Source: Morchella semilibera
Lineage: Eukaryota > Ascomycota > Pezizomycetes > Pezizales > Morchellaceae
Length of the DNA: 64,000 nucleotides
Direction: 5' to 3'
Assembly: GCA_009192285.1 (NCBI GenBank)
Contig: CM018604.1
Location: forward strand, 2,232,001 to 2,296,000
The translations under genes and the position numbers were made by a program. This document shows, one piece after another, positions 24,425 through 37,079 of the stretch. The notes beneath the pieces are model-generated. The model searched no databases and was not told where the DNA came from. It saw only the letters and a program-made list of their open reading frames with translations. Position 1 is the first letter of the stretch. The number at the start of each line of letters is the position of its first letter.

Positions 24425-25323
24425 CCGCGGGACGGGTGCCAGCACGCTTGGTGTGGAACCCGCCGCAAGTGCTTCCATAGATAACCCCGCATACCTTACC
24501 CGGGCAGCTAGCTACGCTCCGCTTCTGTTCCTCTGCCCTACTCCCCGTAGGCCGGGTCGGTGCGCCCCATAGCACAGCACATCAGCCACGACCAGGTGGC
24601 AACCAAACCACACCCGCAACCGTCTTTACGCCCAGGTGGAGTACATACTATTGGGTACCTAAGTACTCCCTTCTTCACGCCAACCCCCATCTGCCATACT
24701 GACTAGCAGGCCATGTCATGATAAGGACAGGCTTCGATCTTGTAGGGTCGGAACCGGTGGCAATCGTACGCGTGGGGTTAGTACCCACCTCGGGACCCCC
24801 AACGGCCAACACCACACCAGCCCGTCCAGGGTTAGGGTTCGTACCCGAATAGCAGAGAGCCAGAGTTCACCCCACGGACCAACAGACAGAGCGGCTACAC
24901 GGGGTTGTCGGCACACGCCTTGTCGTGCACCGTGGTGGTAGTGACAGCGGGTAGTATCTCGTAGTAGTAGCAATAACAGTGATGCAGTAACAACACCACA
25001 CCCGGCCCCCCCGCCGCGTGGCAGTGGTACGTACATTTACTTACACAGGCGTACGCAACGTAGTCCGGTCTTTCGGCGCCAGACCGGTCACACTCACACG
25101 CCCTCACTCGCCCCCACACACCCACTCACAGCCCCTCACTCGTGACCTGCACGATGACGGCCCGCCAAGCCATGCCGACCGAACAAAGGTTGTGCCGTCG
25201 GGCCGATTGTCTGCGCGACGGCGCAAAAGTTCGATGCCCGTCGGGAGGGAGTGAGATGGGGGTGTTATAAATATGTGTTATAAGTATGTAGCTAGAGGAT
25301 CACCGTTTTTAATTTAATTTACA

Positions 25324-25380
25324 CAGACAGACAGACGACAGACGACAGACGACAGACGACAGACGACAGACAGACGACAG
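25324..25380. repeat. (CAGACGA)n microsatellite in the leader of the 25.4-kb gene
   Basis: Tandem CAGACGA with some CAGA units, 50 bases before the start codon, followed by a telobox AACCCTAACCCTA (25396-25408) and (ACAACT)n up to the ATG. Confidence 0.85.
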
Positions 25381-25428
25381 TCAGTAGAACCAACCAACCC
25401 TAACCCTACAACTACAACTACAACTACA

Positions 25429-26272
25429 ATGACCGAACCCCCAGCCCCAAAGCCGAAATGCGTCCTACTGGGCGCCACACGCGGCTGCGGCCTCGAGACG
25501 CTACTAGCCCTCGTAGAAACGGGCCACCCCTGCTACGTCCTCGCCCGCGACCCGCCCGCCTTCGCCGCAACCCTCGCGTCCCGCGGCGCCGCAACAAACC
25601 CGCTCGTCACGGTGGTGCAGGGCGACGCGCTGCAACCGCGGGACGTCGAGCGCCTCTTCACCACTGCCGGACCGCGCGACGTGGGCTTTGTGCTCTTCAG
25701 CATCGGTACCCCCTCCCCTCTCTAACATGTAGTTAGCTATCCATGACTGACGCGCAGTACCACCAGGCGGAAAACCAACCTTCAAGAACCCGCTGTCGCC
25801 CAAGCTCTCGCCGCCACACATCTGCACCCGCGCAATGACCGTCTTCCTCCCCGTGTTCACGCAGCAGTTCGCCGAGCCCGCCACGCAGCCACGGCTGGTA
25901 GTCGTATCCTCGAGCGGGATCGGCGCGCGCGCGCACGCGCAGCTCCCGCTACCGCTACGCCCGCTTTATTCGTGGCTGCTGCGCGAGCCGCACGCGGACA
26001 AGGAGGCCATGGAGCGCGCGGTGTGTGCCGCGGCGGGAATCGCGCATGAGGATTTTAACCCCGTGCCGCGGGGGGGCCGCACGCTGGGGAATGTGGTTGT
26101 TGTGCGGCCGAGCTTGTTGGTGGAGGGGGGGGCGACGGGGGTCGTGAGGGTTGGGGAGGTTGTGGCGGGCGCGTGGACGGTTAGGAGGAGTGATGTGGGG
26201 AGGTTTGTGGCCGCCGAGTGTGCCGTCGGGGTGGATACGTGGAGGGGGAGGGGGGTGGTTGTGGCGGGTTAG
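25429..26272 (+). CDS. NAD(P)-binding Rossmann-fold protein (atypical SDR/NmrA-like)
   Basis: Two exons, 25429-25705 and 25758-26272, in one continuous frame; the 52-nt intron has donor GTACCC, an internal CTAAC and acceptor GCAG. The product is 263 residues. Residues about 11-20 give the nucleotide-binding loop (LLGATRGCGLE, matching GxTxGxG-type loops) after a first strand (KCVLLGA). Further strands follow at CYVLARD, VTVVQGDAL and VGFVLFSIG. The second exon has RLVVVSSSGIG, the usual position of the catalytic Ser region, then NVVVVRPSLL and a DVGRFVAAEC end typical of NmrA/atypical SDR proteins. The classical YxxxK is not visible, so a binding or regulatory role is as likely as a dehydrogenase. 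Probably cytosolic. It is GC-rich like its island neighbours, C-rich at the 5' side and G-rich at the 3' side. Confidence 0.8.
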
Positions 26273-27663
26273 GGGGGGGGGTTGTTTTTTTCTTGCTTCT
26301 TTTGTTTTTCCTTTTTGTTTTTGTTTTGTTGGTGGTGACACCTTTAGTAGACTTGATACCGTTTTTAGAATGAGACTTGATACCGTTTTGAAATTTAATA
26401 ATGCTACAAGTAACCGCCGTCAGTAAACACAATCAAGCTATAGGTATATCCACCTGCCAATTATGACACCCCCAAGCATAAACAAACAAACAAATAATCA
26501 ATTACGACACCCCCGAGCACCAAAGCTTATGCCAACCTCTACGTCCGCCCCGGTTCCCCGCCGGCCGTATGTCAGAGAGAGGGCCGCAGATCCGGTTGCG
26601 CGGATCATTGACACCGGCTGCTTACTAACGCGTGCTGCCCGGACGCGTACGTAAGCGTGCTTGGCACTTGGTACGCTATGTAGCTTAGGGAGGTATGGCC
26701 GTTTGTATGTATCGAGCCAGCTTAGCCACCCGCCCTGCTACGCGGCCCCGAGCGGACGGACGGACAGACATTCCCAGGTGCGGGCTTGCTAGCAGCTGGC
26801 TACAGGCTGAGCGTAGGTACGTAGTCAGCGCTGGTATGGTGCAGCTACATAGCGGGCTGGGGGGTAAGTATCGATCTGCACAGGTCGCGGTAGTGGGGGG
26901 GGGGGGTGTTCTATATAGATAGATACATGTAGGTAGCTACATGTAGGTACATATCAGAACTCACTTGGGTTCGTCTGGGGGATCTCATACACCTTATAAA
27001 TACCTCAACACCGCTGGTATTCTCGTGTTTGGTAGCCCCAGCCGCAACCACAGCCACAACCATCCGCACAACAGCGCTGCTCTGGGGAAGAGAAGAAAGA
27101 AAGCTACATGTATATAGCAGCGATAGGGTTTTTCATACACCCCCGCCAACCGCCCGATTGTAAAAGCAATATATCCGTAAAACTAGTAGCTACGGCAATC
27201 CTATCGTGGGCTGCATCCACTTGATGGATTGAACAACACATGAATTCAACAAAAAAACAATAGAACCCTAACCCTAGTCCATGTTGACCCGCGAAGACGA
27301 GGCGTAGTTCCAGCCTGATAAACCAGTGGGCGGAAGAAATCTCCACTGGCACCCTGGACTTGCGCAGCTCCTGCTGTATATACTATACTGCTACGGGCGT
27401 CCATTTTTCGGGTTGATTGATACACGCACGCATGCAACTCCATTTTTCGGGTACATACAATGTTTACACACTACTTCACGTCCATAAACCCCAGACCCGG
27501 GACCTCCACCGCAACCCGAGAAAATTCGCAGGGCGATTCTACACCAAAACTTGCGTTCAAAGTCTGCCCCTGGTTGGCCTATACCCCTGCTGTCTTCGGT
27601 AAGGGCTCCGGCAATGCAGCGGAAGGCGAGATCGAGATCGATACCACTCAGTCAACATAGGTA
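26273..27663. other. Intergenic, return to moderate GC
   Basis: T-rich sequence follows the gene end. There is a pair of TACATGTA sites near 26924 and 26939, another near 27107, and a telobox AACCCTAACCCTA at 27264-27276. No gene is supported. Confidence 0.4.
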
Positions 27664-27792
27664 CTCGGGGCAGGTACTCTAAATAATACCAGACAGTGCA
27701 GCCTTTGCCTCTGCAGTAATTCCCGCCAGTACGCACATCCACTGGCGAGCCAAAAAAACCTTTATTGCCCGATACTATCCACCTTCCCCGAG
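27664..27792. mobile_element. MITE family M1, copy 2, 129 bp
   Basis: The left end CTCGGGGCAGGTACTC matches copy 1 at 15853. The right end read inward is CTCGGGGAAGGTGGATAGTA with CGGGCAATAAAGG inside. TA flanks the left side and CA the right, probably a decayed TA duplication. Non-coding. Confidence 0.72.
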
Positions 27793-30466
27793 CATTCCTG
27801 TACAGGAGCTTGAGACGGCCTCAGATGGTGGTAGGAAGCCATGCATGGTGCAGTGGACGAGAGCCCGCGTGGCAGCAGGTACACAAATGCCCCGGGCCCT
27901 GGCAGGTGATATATACCTCCTATTGGGTCAACTAGAGTGGGATTATAGAGGCCAGATACAAAGTCGGACGCCAGAGAGCAGGTACATATATACCCTTCAG
28001 AAAGCTTTCCCTAGCTAATCAAGCACGCAATGCTGAATATGTGGCGCCCAAAGCGACATACAGGTGTTCCCGTCGAAGCCGCCTATAAGATCACCTATGT
28101 CTCTGTCACTTGAAACAAGAGAAGAAAAATCTTTCACACCCTCTCTCTGGCCTGTCCCGCCAGCTCCTCCCTATCCGGCTATCCGCGAGTGATAATCAGT
28201 GATTGCATCAGCCCCCCAACACAGTCTTCTCGCCGACCTGGAGTAATTTTCATGCTGCTCAGCTACCGTCTTTGAAACATTTCTTAGATGTAGGTGCATC
28301 AAGTATGGCTGGAAACAAATGGTTACATGTCCACTTTTGCATCGCGCCAGTGTGGGGTTGCAAATTTTCGCTAGCACGTGGTTGAGCACGTTGAGATGGC
28401 GGACATGAGCTGGGCCAACCGCAGGCAGGAAATCTCGCCACTGTCTCTTTGTTTCTCGTGTTCGATGGCCTGACCGCTAAATCACTTATGTGTAATGGTG
28501 ATGGATGCACCTAACGACGACGCTACCAACTTGTTGCTTTGGTAAAGGATGGAAAGGTACTGCAAGTCCAATTGCTCCCATCCACGAATTTCTATAAACG
28601 TGATTGGTATAAAAACTCTGCCGGTTTCCTATACCTACGTGTTTCGACTATCTACAATAGACGTTATCTGACTGGGATACGTGCAGGGAATTGTAATCCT
28701 GAGAACCAATTAGACTCTTATGCCCCCAATGCCACGTCTCATCGCAGCTTCTTCGTTAAGCCATGCTCGCGTTGATAATATATGCACCACCGTTTATTTT
28801 ACGCCTATTTTTTTGAGGGGGGGTACCAATGTACACCCCCGAAAGTACTAGGCTGGGGTCCATTTTTCCTGGACATCTTGAAACGACAAAAGGGCATCAT
28901 GCCGACCTGTAGCGCAGAGGTGTCTAGTTCTTACAGGGAACTTGATACATCCTGTGGTCCCAGCAAGGGCCATACGTCAACCACCACGGCTGTGAATAGA
29001 GATCCCAAATGGATATCCAACCCTAAAAGAGCTCGCAGTAGGCAGTCCGGAGGTAAACGTACATACTACTGTCGGTCTTTATCCCCACCGAACCTCAGTC
29101 TTGACTAGAGAGATGGATTGGATAGGTTGCCTTACCATGTAATGTTGCTACGTAGGAACAACTCATCCTCCTGCGAATCCCAGAGATATTGCATAGCATG
29201 AGCTCTATAGCTTCCGGAAAAATCACCTTCTTCTTCTATCCCCCTCAAATCGCAATGTCCAAGCGAATGGTCATGGTCACTCACTCGATCGGCTAACATG
29301 CCGAGGAGATATGCGCAAGGAATGCCGAATGAGGGCACTGCTGCGGTTCGGGGTACGTATTGTACGCAGCTCTGCTGTTGGCTCGGCGGGTTAGGCCCGA
29401 TTTTTAGCATCGGGGTGGAGATGAGATCCCTAAACCCCAGGTCGGAAATTTATGCTGGAGTAGGTACAGCTTTGAAGCTTATGCATCGCCTGAAGATCAT
29501 CCCCACCAACCAGGGGAATTGGGACAAAGCGAGATACCTATTCCTTTTCAATGATCACCCCACGCGATGCATGCAGGGCGTATGTAGGCCACAGCCATTG
29601 AGCAATTTTCTAGACATGAATTCAATAACCGCTCGGACCAGTTGATGGTGGGTGCAGGGCCCCTTTAGAGACAGGGTGACACACTACAGGCACCAGCTTA
29701 GCCCACCCGTTGGCGGAGTTTTTCGTGACTAACTTCCGCGCTCCCGTGAAGGATGTATGACCAATTTTATTGGGCAATGCCCGAGTATTGCTAGGGTTTC
29801 AGCCGAGATTTTGCGGCTTAGAGTGTTATCCACTGGGAGAGTAAAGGAAAGGACGTGACACTGTTATCATTGTATTAGAATAGTTACATCCCGTTGCGTC
29901 GCGTGCTGGGAGCAGGCAAGCAACCCTTGAGCTCAGTTCAGATAGAGCGGAGTGCCGCAGCGAAGACGTACGTACGCGCTGCATCCCAGTTGTTAATACA
30001 GGTAATGCCCTCTCTGTTCTCATGCGAGAAAAGATCGTGACGACTGTTGTGAAAGTGAGATCTAGTCGATATCCCTTGAGTTGATTTGTGACGTCATGAT
30101 CACACTTTATCCCTCTATTCAAGAAGGCCAATAGGCGAATGACGCCTATCAGGTTGCGGTTTCTTGGATTTTTTTCAAGGGGCCAGGATGAAGTGCGGTG
30201 GAATCAAGCATCGCCGAGAAACTGGGCAAACGCCTCTTTCCCTTGGCTTGATTCGGCCAAGCTGTATAATTAAGTCATCAACCCTACAGTTTTATAATTA
30301 TATATAAGTAGTTCGAGAATGCCCAATTTTATTTGAATCATACAAGCACATATTTTGCACTACCAGGTACATTTTATCACTTTTCTCACTTTTTCTTCGC
30401 CTCAAAATTATTTGAGTTTATCATCAAAGCCTTATTTTGTTGACCAATATTACAATTAAAACAAAC
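27793..30466. other. Intergenic and promoter of the calcium exchanger
   Basis: Several short frames (28539-28775, 29298-29645) have no domain or splice support. The last 170 bases contain a TATA-like stretch (TATAATTATATATAAG near 30294) and a pyrimidine-rich leader before the ATG at 30467. Confidence 0.4.
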
Positions 30467-32362
30467 ATGCGTAAGTGGATGGGCCCCACAATCAATTTAA
30501 TAAGCACAGCCCCGCTTAGCCCGTACATATCACGCGGCAACTCAACCCGAGACACTACTTTTAACTGACCTCCATCCCTTTTGAAAACAGACCGTCTCAA
30601 AAGAACTGCTTCCAACGTTGCAGACACTGACAACCTCAACCCTTTCTGTCGAATTCGCCAACACCGACGCCGCAAAATCATGGCTAGAAAAAATAGACCC
30701 TCAACGTCGCAAGAAACTATCATTCCAAATGTTGAAGCGACAACTATGAGATCGCCCCCTGAGAACGAGGAATCACCCGATTCTCAGGCTCCAACGGTAC
30801 ATAGATCAAATACTCTCAGTATGGAGGAGGGGAGAAACTCTACTGCTGTTGACGATGAACGTCCTTATACGGAGAAGGAGGAGAAGGAACATAGAACTAT
30901 ATGGGGACAGCTGAGAGCGGCACTATTCAACAGCTGGATTAATGTGTTACTAGTATTTGCCCCTGCTGGTATTGCGACATATTTTGCTGGTGTTAATGCG
31001 TATGATTTCCCTTCCTCGTTTCATTTCTCGCGGTCCAAAGTTAATCTGTTGGTTTTCTAGAACCGTCGTGTTTGTATTGAATTTTATAGCTATAATACCC
31101 CTTGCGGCGTTATTATCGTACGGGACAGAGGAGATTGCGCTATATTGTGGTGAAGTGACCGGAGGTCTACTCAATGCGAGTTTTGGGTTTGTTCTCTCGC
31201 CACCCTACAATTTTCAATCACTTAGGCTTACATGGGATTTTTTTTAGCAATGCGGTTGAACTTATCGTCTCGATCATTGCATTGGCCAAGCACGAAATTG
31301 TTATTGTACAGACGTCTCTAATAGGAAGTATTTTGAGTAACTTGTAAGCCATCTCCACCTTCTTACATTGCGCCCGTTTTGAAAATTATCTAATTTCTTT
31401 CCAGACTGTTGGTACTAGGCATGGCTTTCGTTGCTGGTGGCTTTAATCGCATAGAACAAAACTTCAACACCACAGTCGCCCAAACCGCCTCCTCTCTGCT
31501 CGCCCTCGCCGTCGGCTCCTTGATCGTCCCTACCGCCTTCCACCTTGCCTCTACCGCCGGTGATGTTGGTATCACCGAGCTTTCCCGCGGAACGGCGATC
31601 ATACTTCTCTTGGTATACGGCGCATATCTCTTCTTCCAGCTTAGATCACACACCAACCTCTACAACGAGCCCTCCGAGAAGGTTCCCAAGCGCAACAAAG
31701 TTGGCGCGCCTATCAAAAGGCTTGTTGAAACTTCAGCAAACACCGGCCATGGGATCGTCATGGGGAAGCCAAAGCCCGATGTTGAGGATCAGCCGGAAAC
31801 TCCCGAGCTCTCGCTTTGGGCCGCGGCTATCCTTCTTGCGTGTTCGACTGCACTGGTCGCAATCTGCGCTGAGTGCCTTGTGGACTCGATCGATGAGGTC
31901 GTGACTTCTGCGGGTATCTCCAGAGTCTTTGTCGGTCTGATTCTTCTACCAATTGTTGGGAACGCGGCAGAGCATGCTACAGCAGTTACTGTCGCTGTGA
32001 AAGACAAAATGGACCTGAGTATTGGTGTCGCGGTAGGGAGCAGCATGCAGATTGCCCTGCTTGTTATTCCATTCATTGTTGTTCTAGGATGGATCATGGG
32101 TATTGATGAGATGACGCTGTACTTTGACGGTTTCCAAGTTATGATCCTCTTTGTGGCTGTCCTATTGGTCAATTATCTAATCCAGGTATGTTCTTGTCCC
32201 TTTCCCCTGCTTTTGGTGTTTTTTTTTCTAATAGATGGGAAATAGGACGGAAAATCAAACTACCTTGAGGGAATTCTCTTAGTTGCGCTTTATTTGATAA
32301 TATGCCTGGCATCGTGGTTCTATCCTAGCGATGGCACCCTTGCACAGGGCATAGAAGAATAA
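30467..32362 (+). CDS. Vacuolar Ca2+/H+ exchanger (CAX/VCX1 family)
   Basis: Exchanges cytosolic Ca2+ for lumenal H+ across the vacuolar membrane. Proposed exons: 30467-30470, 30591-30999, 31061-31186, 31248-31343, 31405-32185 and 32246-32362, giving 510 residues with every junction in phase. The first coding exon is only ATG-C before a perfect GTAAGT, with CTGAC branch and ACAG acceptor 120 nt on. If it is not used, an internal Met at 30680 would start the protein. The polar N-terminus (about 110 residues) is followed by about eleven membrane helices. Both family signature repeats are present: GNAVELIVSIIAL, which is assembled across an intron, and GNAAEHATAVTVAVKDKMD. Between the two halves is a hydrophilic loop (RSHTNLYNEP to DQPETPE). 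The codons are less GC-rich than in the 19-26 kb island. The family assignment is firm; vacuolar location is family knowledge. Confidence 0.93.
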
Positions 32363-33449
32363 GGGCAAATCTGCGACATACATATCCTGAATGTGTACCC
32401 CTTAAGCCGTTGCTCACCTGCCGGCATGAGTCGTTACAACACAGACTGCCCTTGCACAAAATTTATCGGCATATAACCTCTCTTTTATATCTGACTATGT
32501 TTTTGAGGTTTCCTTCTTTTTTTTTTTTCCAGCTACCTTTAATCTCTGGTAGCGTACAGTTCGCTTTTCTTTCTCTTCTTTGTTTTTTTTAATTCTCCTT
32601 TTTTTTCTTTGCTTTTTGTCTTTACTTTTGTTAAGTGTATGGTGTCTCTTGTTATATTAGGATTGGCTTCTTCTATGGTCTGGTGTCACGGAGTTTGAAA
32701 GTTTTGCTATGTACCTTTTCTAAGGGTTTATTGTCTATTTCTCGGGAGGGGGAAGTTGTTCTCCACGGTTGGTACACTTATGGTGGTCCATGTATTGCGG
32801 TGGGAGAGGGTATATGTTTTTGCCACTACTTACATGTAGCTAGAGTAATTTACAAAATTCCAGTTGAAAAAACGAATACCGAGTTGAGCCTTACATAATC
32901 TTAAGCCACAACATACACCGCCACAAGCCCCAAGCATAAGGCAGCAATGCTACCACGGACCCGGTATCTTTCCGCCGTTTGTCAAAAATGGAATGATAAT
33001 TCCCCGCGCCCTGATGTGACTTCCTAGTGGCCCATTCCAGACTCATGATTTGGCTTTTTTGTGCAGCAGTGTTTAGTAATCGTGCTTTAAGCGAATCTGG
33101 ATGGCTAGCTCTCTCAATTACCCCGGGGAGATTTTCTATCCGCTTACCCTTTCCAGCATCCAACTGGATGCATTGCAAGTCGAACGGGGCGGTGATGCTG
33201 CGGTGCAACACCAATTGGCGGTGTTTGAATTGGTATCGCGGCATTTGAGATATTTAGGATATCAGGTAAAATACAAATACGAAAGAAAAGAAATGCAAAT
33301 AAGATATGTCTGACGGTTGGGTGTTCTACCAGTTATCATGTTGTGGATACATGCGGATGTCGCATCAACCAGCTGCAGACGATTGGTCAGGGCTTGATGG
33401 CAGCAAAACGGTCAGGGTCCCGGGACCTCGTCCCGCATACATTTGCATA

Positions 33450-33620
33450 CCATACATGTATCCTCATTCCCCATCAAGCGAGTTCACCACCTACCGAGTG
33501 TGAGGTCCTTTCACACGCAAAAGATGGCTGCTAGAGCTGCAGCCAAGCGGGAATTGGGTGCTGCACTCGGTGGGTGGTGAGCTCGCTGGGCAGGGAACGA
33601 GGGTATGTAGTCACGGCGCA
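33450..33620. repeat. Imperfect inverted repeat / fold-back, about 170 bp
   Basis: The core arms are AGCGAGTTCACCACCTACCG (33477-) and, in reverse, the segment ending at 33587 (22 of 24 positions pair). Weaker pairing extends outward over TACATGTATCCTCATTCC against the segment near 33595-33615. Mismatches are mostly C/T. It may be an old MITE; no clear target duplication. Confidence 0.55.
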
Positions 33621-36600
33621 TGCCCACGATTGACGAAGCTTCCGAACCTCTCTCTCTCTGCTAGCTGGGGATCGAAGGCGCCGAGACGCGCGAGGCTAAG
33701 GCCTATCTCCGTGTCCATTAATATCTGGCCATCACAATGCACACTGTCTCATTAGTTGGAGCCTTTCTGTATGTTGTCTCTTCCTCTCCTCTGGGGGGAT
33801 AAGTGCACTAGCTACTTTCTTCAGTGTAAAAGGAACGAGTCATAAATTGAAATAATTACAAGACGCACAAATACATAGACCGCCTTTTTCATTACGCGCT
33901 TGAACACATTTTCTTCGTAGTGTTCAGCCCTTCAGTTCTGCGAGCATGAGGCGGCTACATAAAACATCCTCTCACCTGCCTCGTTCGAGTGATAATATAT
34001 GATGCAAGATTTGTCATACTTCTGGTGCTGGCCTAAGCAGATACATGTAACTCCATTATTCGGCTATTACATAAACTGCGTATTCCGTTGCAGTGTTCTT
34101 GCATATATACATGTATCTGGGGGTACTCTTGGGGTTGGTTAAACAGGGTATGACTAACTTCACCCAAACTCAGTATTTTCTGCTCTTCTAATCCTTTACT
34201 CTTTTTGCACTAATACGGAGAAATGTTCCTACTTGTCAGAATTCACTTACCTCCCAGGCTGTTAACTATACCCCCGGGAGTGCGTCTGCTACCCGGTAAC
34301 TTCTCTCTCGACTGATAACTAGAATCCTAGTTCACTCGTGCAAGGACGTCAGCCCTGGTGGGACGTGGCATTGACACCGGCCCTAGGAATGGGATCTCGT
34401 TTCTTATTTGCTAGCGATGTTGATCTCATCTTGAAATTGATAGGTTGTTCAGCTTCAGGCTACAGGTTTCCCCCCTCGCTACGTATATCACACGCCCTAC
34501 CGCTATCCGCAACAGGCGCGACTGATACTTCGGATCTTCACTAACACGAACTCAGCCCCAATGCTGCAAGGGTAATTCTACGTATACACCTCCTTCTTCG
34601 AGTTTCTCTGTAGCCAGCTGCAGGCCCCTCTTTGTTCAATATCCCCACCTCGTCTGATGATTAATTTACTGCCGTGTAACAGACACTCAGTTGTTCTTAC
34701 GCACCTCTTACAACCCACTAGCTTGAGTACCTAAAGCAGCTGAAAAGGATTTCATCCTTCACCGATCTTGTCCGCAAACTCTCATCCAGACAATTAGCAT
34801 ACAAGGATCGAAAACTCGGCCATAATTCTTCCTTATGTGAAAGGTCTGCCTGGAGTGCCAGATACGAGTATGCCTCGATCCTTCCAAGGTTGATACTGCC
34901 AGCACATGTCATCTCAGGACCGGGGAAAACTGTAGTTCATCAAGTTGCCTCTCGGCCTCGCAGACCATCAGTCTAGTATGCAGCATCAGACAAAGGCGCC
35001 TTTTTCAAATAACTCGTTCCCTAACCCGGTCGATTACTATCTGGTCGATCTCGGGCTGAAGGCCTCTAGCCTGTAATCAGACTTCATAACGTCCTTGTGG
35101 AATTTCACCTGGGTAATTGATTTATATATATATTGGTTTTTTTTTATTTATAACCAATAGGTTTCATTATCCAAAAGAATTTCTGTATAATTCCGCTATG
35201 GGCCGGTAAATGTGTCAAGTAATTCTATTACCGGTGGTAAACTGTTTGTCACCGGTTGTGAAATAATACCTGAATTTATGATAAAAGCACAGCCCATTTG
35301 GCCAAAAAGGGCCATATATATATAATGCCAGTATATATCAACATTGCCCAATAAGGCTTGGCTTAATTGTTGAACATTTTTTCGATAATCCTCCATTAGT
35401 GGGTGGGGACGGAAAATTTCGAAACGGAGCTTTAAGCTGGAAACCTCTATTTTCATGGAGTTAACGTTTTCTGGTCTGAAAAATGGATCACCAAACACAA
35501 CACATCTCCTCAGAACGGAGTTTCAAGCCCCCATAACTCCGTTTTGGATGGCTCCTAAACGGACCCTTATTTATGTATTATAGCACAGCATAGGAACTGA
35601 AATTCAGCGTTTATACCACTGGCGGGAAATGATTGAGCACATGTACTAATGCAGTTACCGCTACTGTTACAGTAACAGTTTTGTGTGGCACAATTATACA
35701 AAGACTGGAACTCACTGCTGATACCACGGTAGTGGACCATTTGCCGCTCTATATATCGCAGTTTCTTTATAGGGACTAGAAACCTCTACACGGCATAATA
35801 ATGAAACAAATCAGTCGCCCATATCTCATGACGTTGCTTCAACGGAAGCGGCGGATCTTGATCTTGGACACCACCTATATTTAAGTTTCAAGGGCGGGTG
35901 ATGCTCTGCTGGGTGCTTTACCGGTTTATATTGCGCCCAATATCATATATATTTTTGCGCCAAAGCATTGTTTTTTGCCAAACCTCTAACCCCTGCGAGG
36001 GCTATACCAACACAAGTGGAGGAAACGGTCATTATAAAACTACTTAAAGTGAGGAGGACACGAATATGAATAAGGCCGATTGTATAAGATACGACTGCAA
36101 CCGGCCGCGGTAGGGGAAGGACAATATCGCTAAGCCACCAAACCGTGAGGGGAGATCGGGGGAAAGAAAACTGATTTCGGAGTCTTATCGTTACGCATGC
36201 TGATTTGTTTGTTTGTAACCGACTTTGCTGGCCTTGTTTGTTTGGGGCTGTCTAGGAGCTAGATACATGTACTCTTTATAGGCCGCAAACAATAAATGAT
36301 TTAACAAGTGGGTAAGGAATTTACGAGTGATACCTGGTGACCCGGTGACAACCATATGTTAATTTCTTGCTCATATGGCGACTCAGCGATACAACACATA
36401 ATGCCCCCTACAAAAACGGGCGGCGCGACTAGCTATAGCTGATGTGCTAAAACTTGGGTTTCTTGCGGTGACGGGGGTTAACATGATATTACTACATGTA
36501 CTATCCCTTAGAGGAATGAAATGGTCAAATTCGTGACCTGGTCCGTGCTTCTGCTGAAACTGGCAACTTGCCTATTACCAAGGCTTAAGGGCTGAGAAGC

Positions 36601-36842
36601 TGATCATATGCTGTAAATTATTGCCCAGTACGGATATGATATGAAATTTTGGGTAGGCCGCGAATTTGACTATTTTATCTTCCATGAAATACTAATGCCG
36701 TGCTTGAAATGCTATTGTTGTTATATTCTTCGCGCGTTATACTACGTAGATTCCCGCAACTCCCAGAGGCAGTACACGCACCAATCGCACCACTCCTCCT
36801 ACTATAGTGTATATGAATACTTGTATGTATTATCGATAGGCC

Positions 36843-36943
36843 CTTTACGCAGAGGACTCCAGAGTCTTTTCCCGGTAACCTGATTTGTGCCTATCCCCAT
36901 CAATCACAAGTAGAATAAAGACTCTGGAGTCTTTTGCGCAAAG
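36843..36943. repeat. Short inverted-repeat element, 101 bp
   Basis: The left arm starts CTTTACGCAGAGGACTCCAG and continues AGTCTTT. The right arm, read inward, starts CTTTGCGCAAAAGACTCCAG and continues AGTCTTT. It looks like a tiny MITE or a hairpin; no target duplication is evident. Confidence 0.6.
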
Positions 36944-37069
36944 TATCATAATTGAACCTTAAGGAGACTTCTTTTTTAACCTCAGTACCAGGATCTCTCT
37001 CATTACGTCAGCATTACTGTATCAAACCCTAGTCCTGAGGACTTGGCACTCGCTAAGTCGTGTTAGAGA

Positions 37070-37076
37070 AAAAAAA
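37070..37076 (-). terminator. Pol III T7 terminator of the tRNA
   Basis: A run of seven A on the + strand reads as TTTTTTT on the tRNA strand, three bases after the discriminator base, as expected for RNA polymerase III termination. Confidence 0.8.
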
Positions 37077-37079
37077 TTT

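Larger units (their letters stand above)
23839..25428. other. GC-rich spacer with repeat R1 copy 2 and a telobox
   Basis: No coding unit supported. Contains repeat R1 copy 2 (listed separately), AGGGTTAGGGTT at 24828-24839, and the leader of the gene at 25429 with a 7-bp tandem repeat and another telobox. Confidence 0.45.
32363..37069. other. Intergenic; T-rich 3' region, hairpins, TACATGTA sites
   Basis: 32363-32900 is T-rich and likely includes the exchanger 3' untranslated region. 33101-33270 contains an open frame with some coding look (LSSIQLDALQVERGG) that I cannot place. Hairpin repeats are listed separately at 33450 and 36843. TACATGTA occurs near 32828, 33454, 34043, 34107, 36263 and 36492. 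35190-35560 has a repeat-like look (phrases such as ATAACTCCGTTTTGGATGG), but no second copy is seen here. Confidence 0.4.

Noticed and set aside
35196-35498. 100-codon reverse frame in repeat-like sequence
   Set aside because: No recognisable motif and no second copy in the window, so I cannot call a gene or a transposon.
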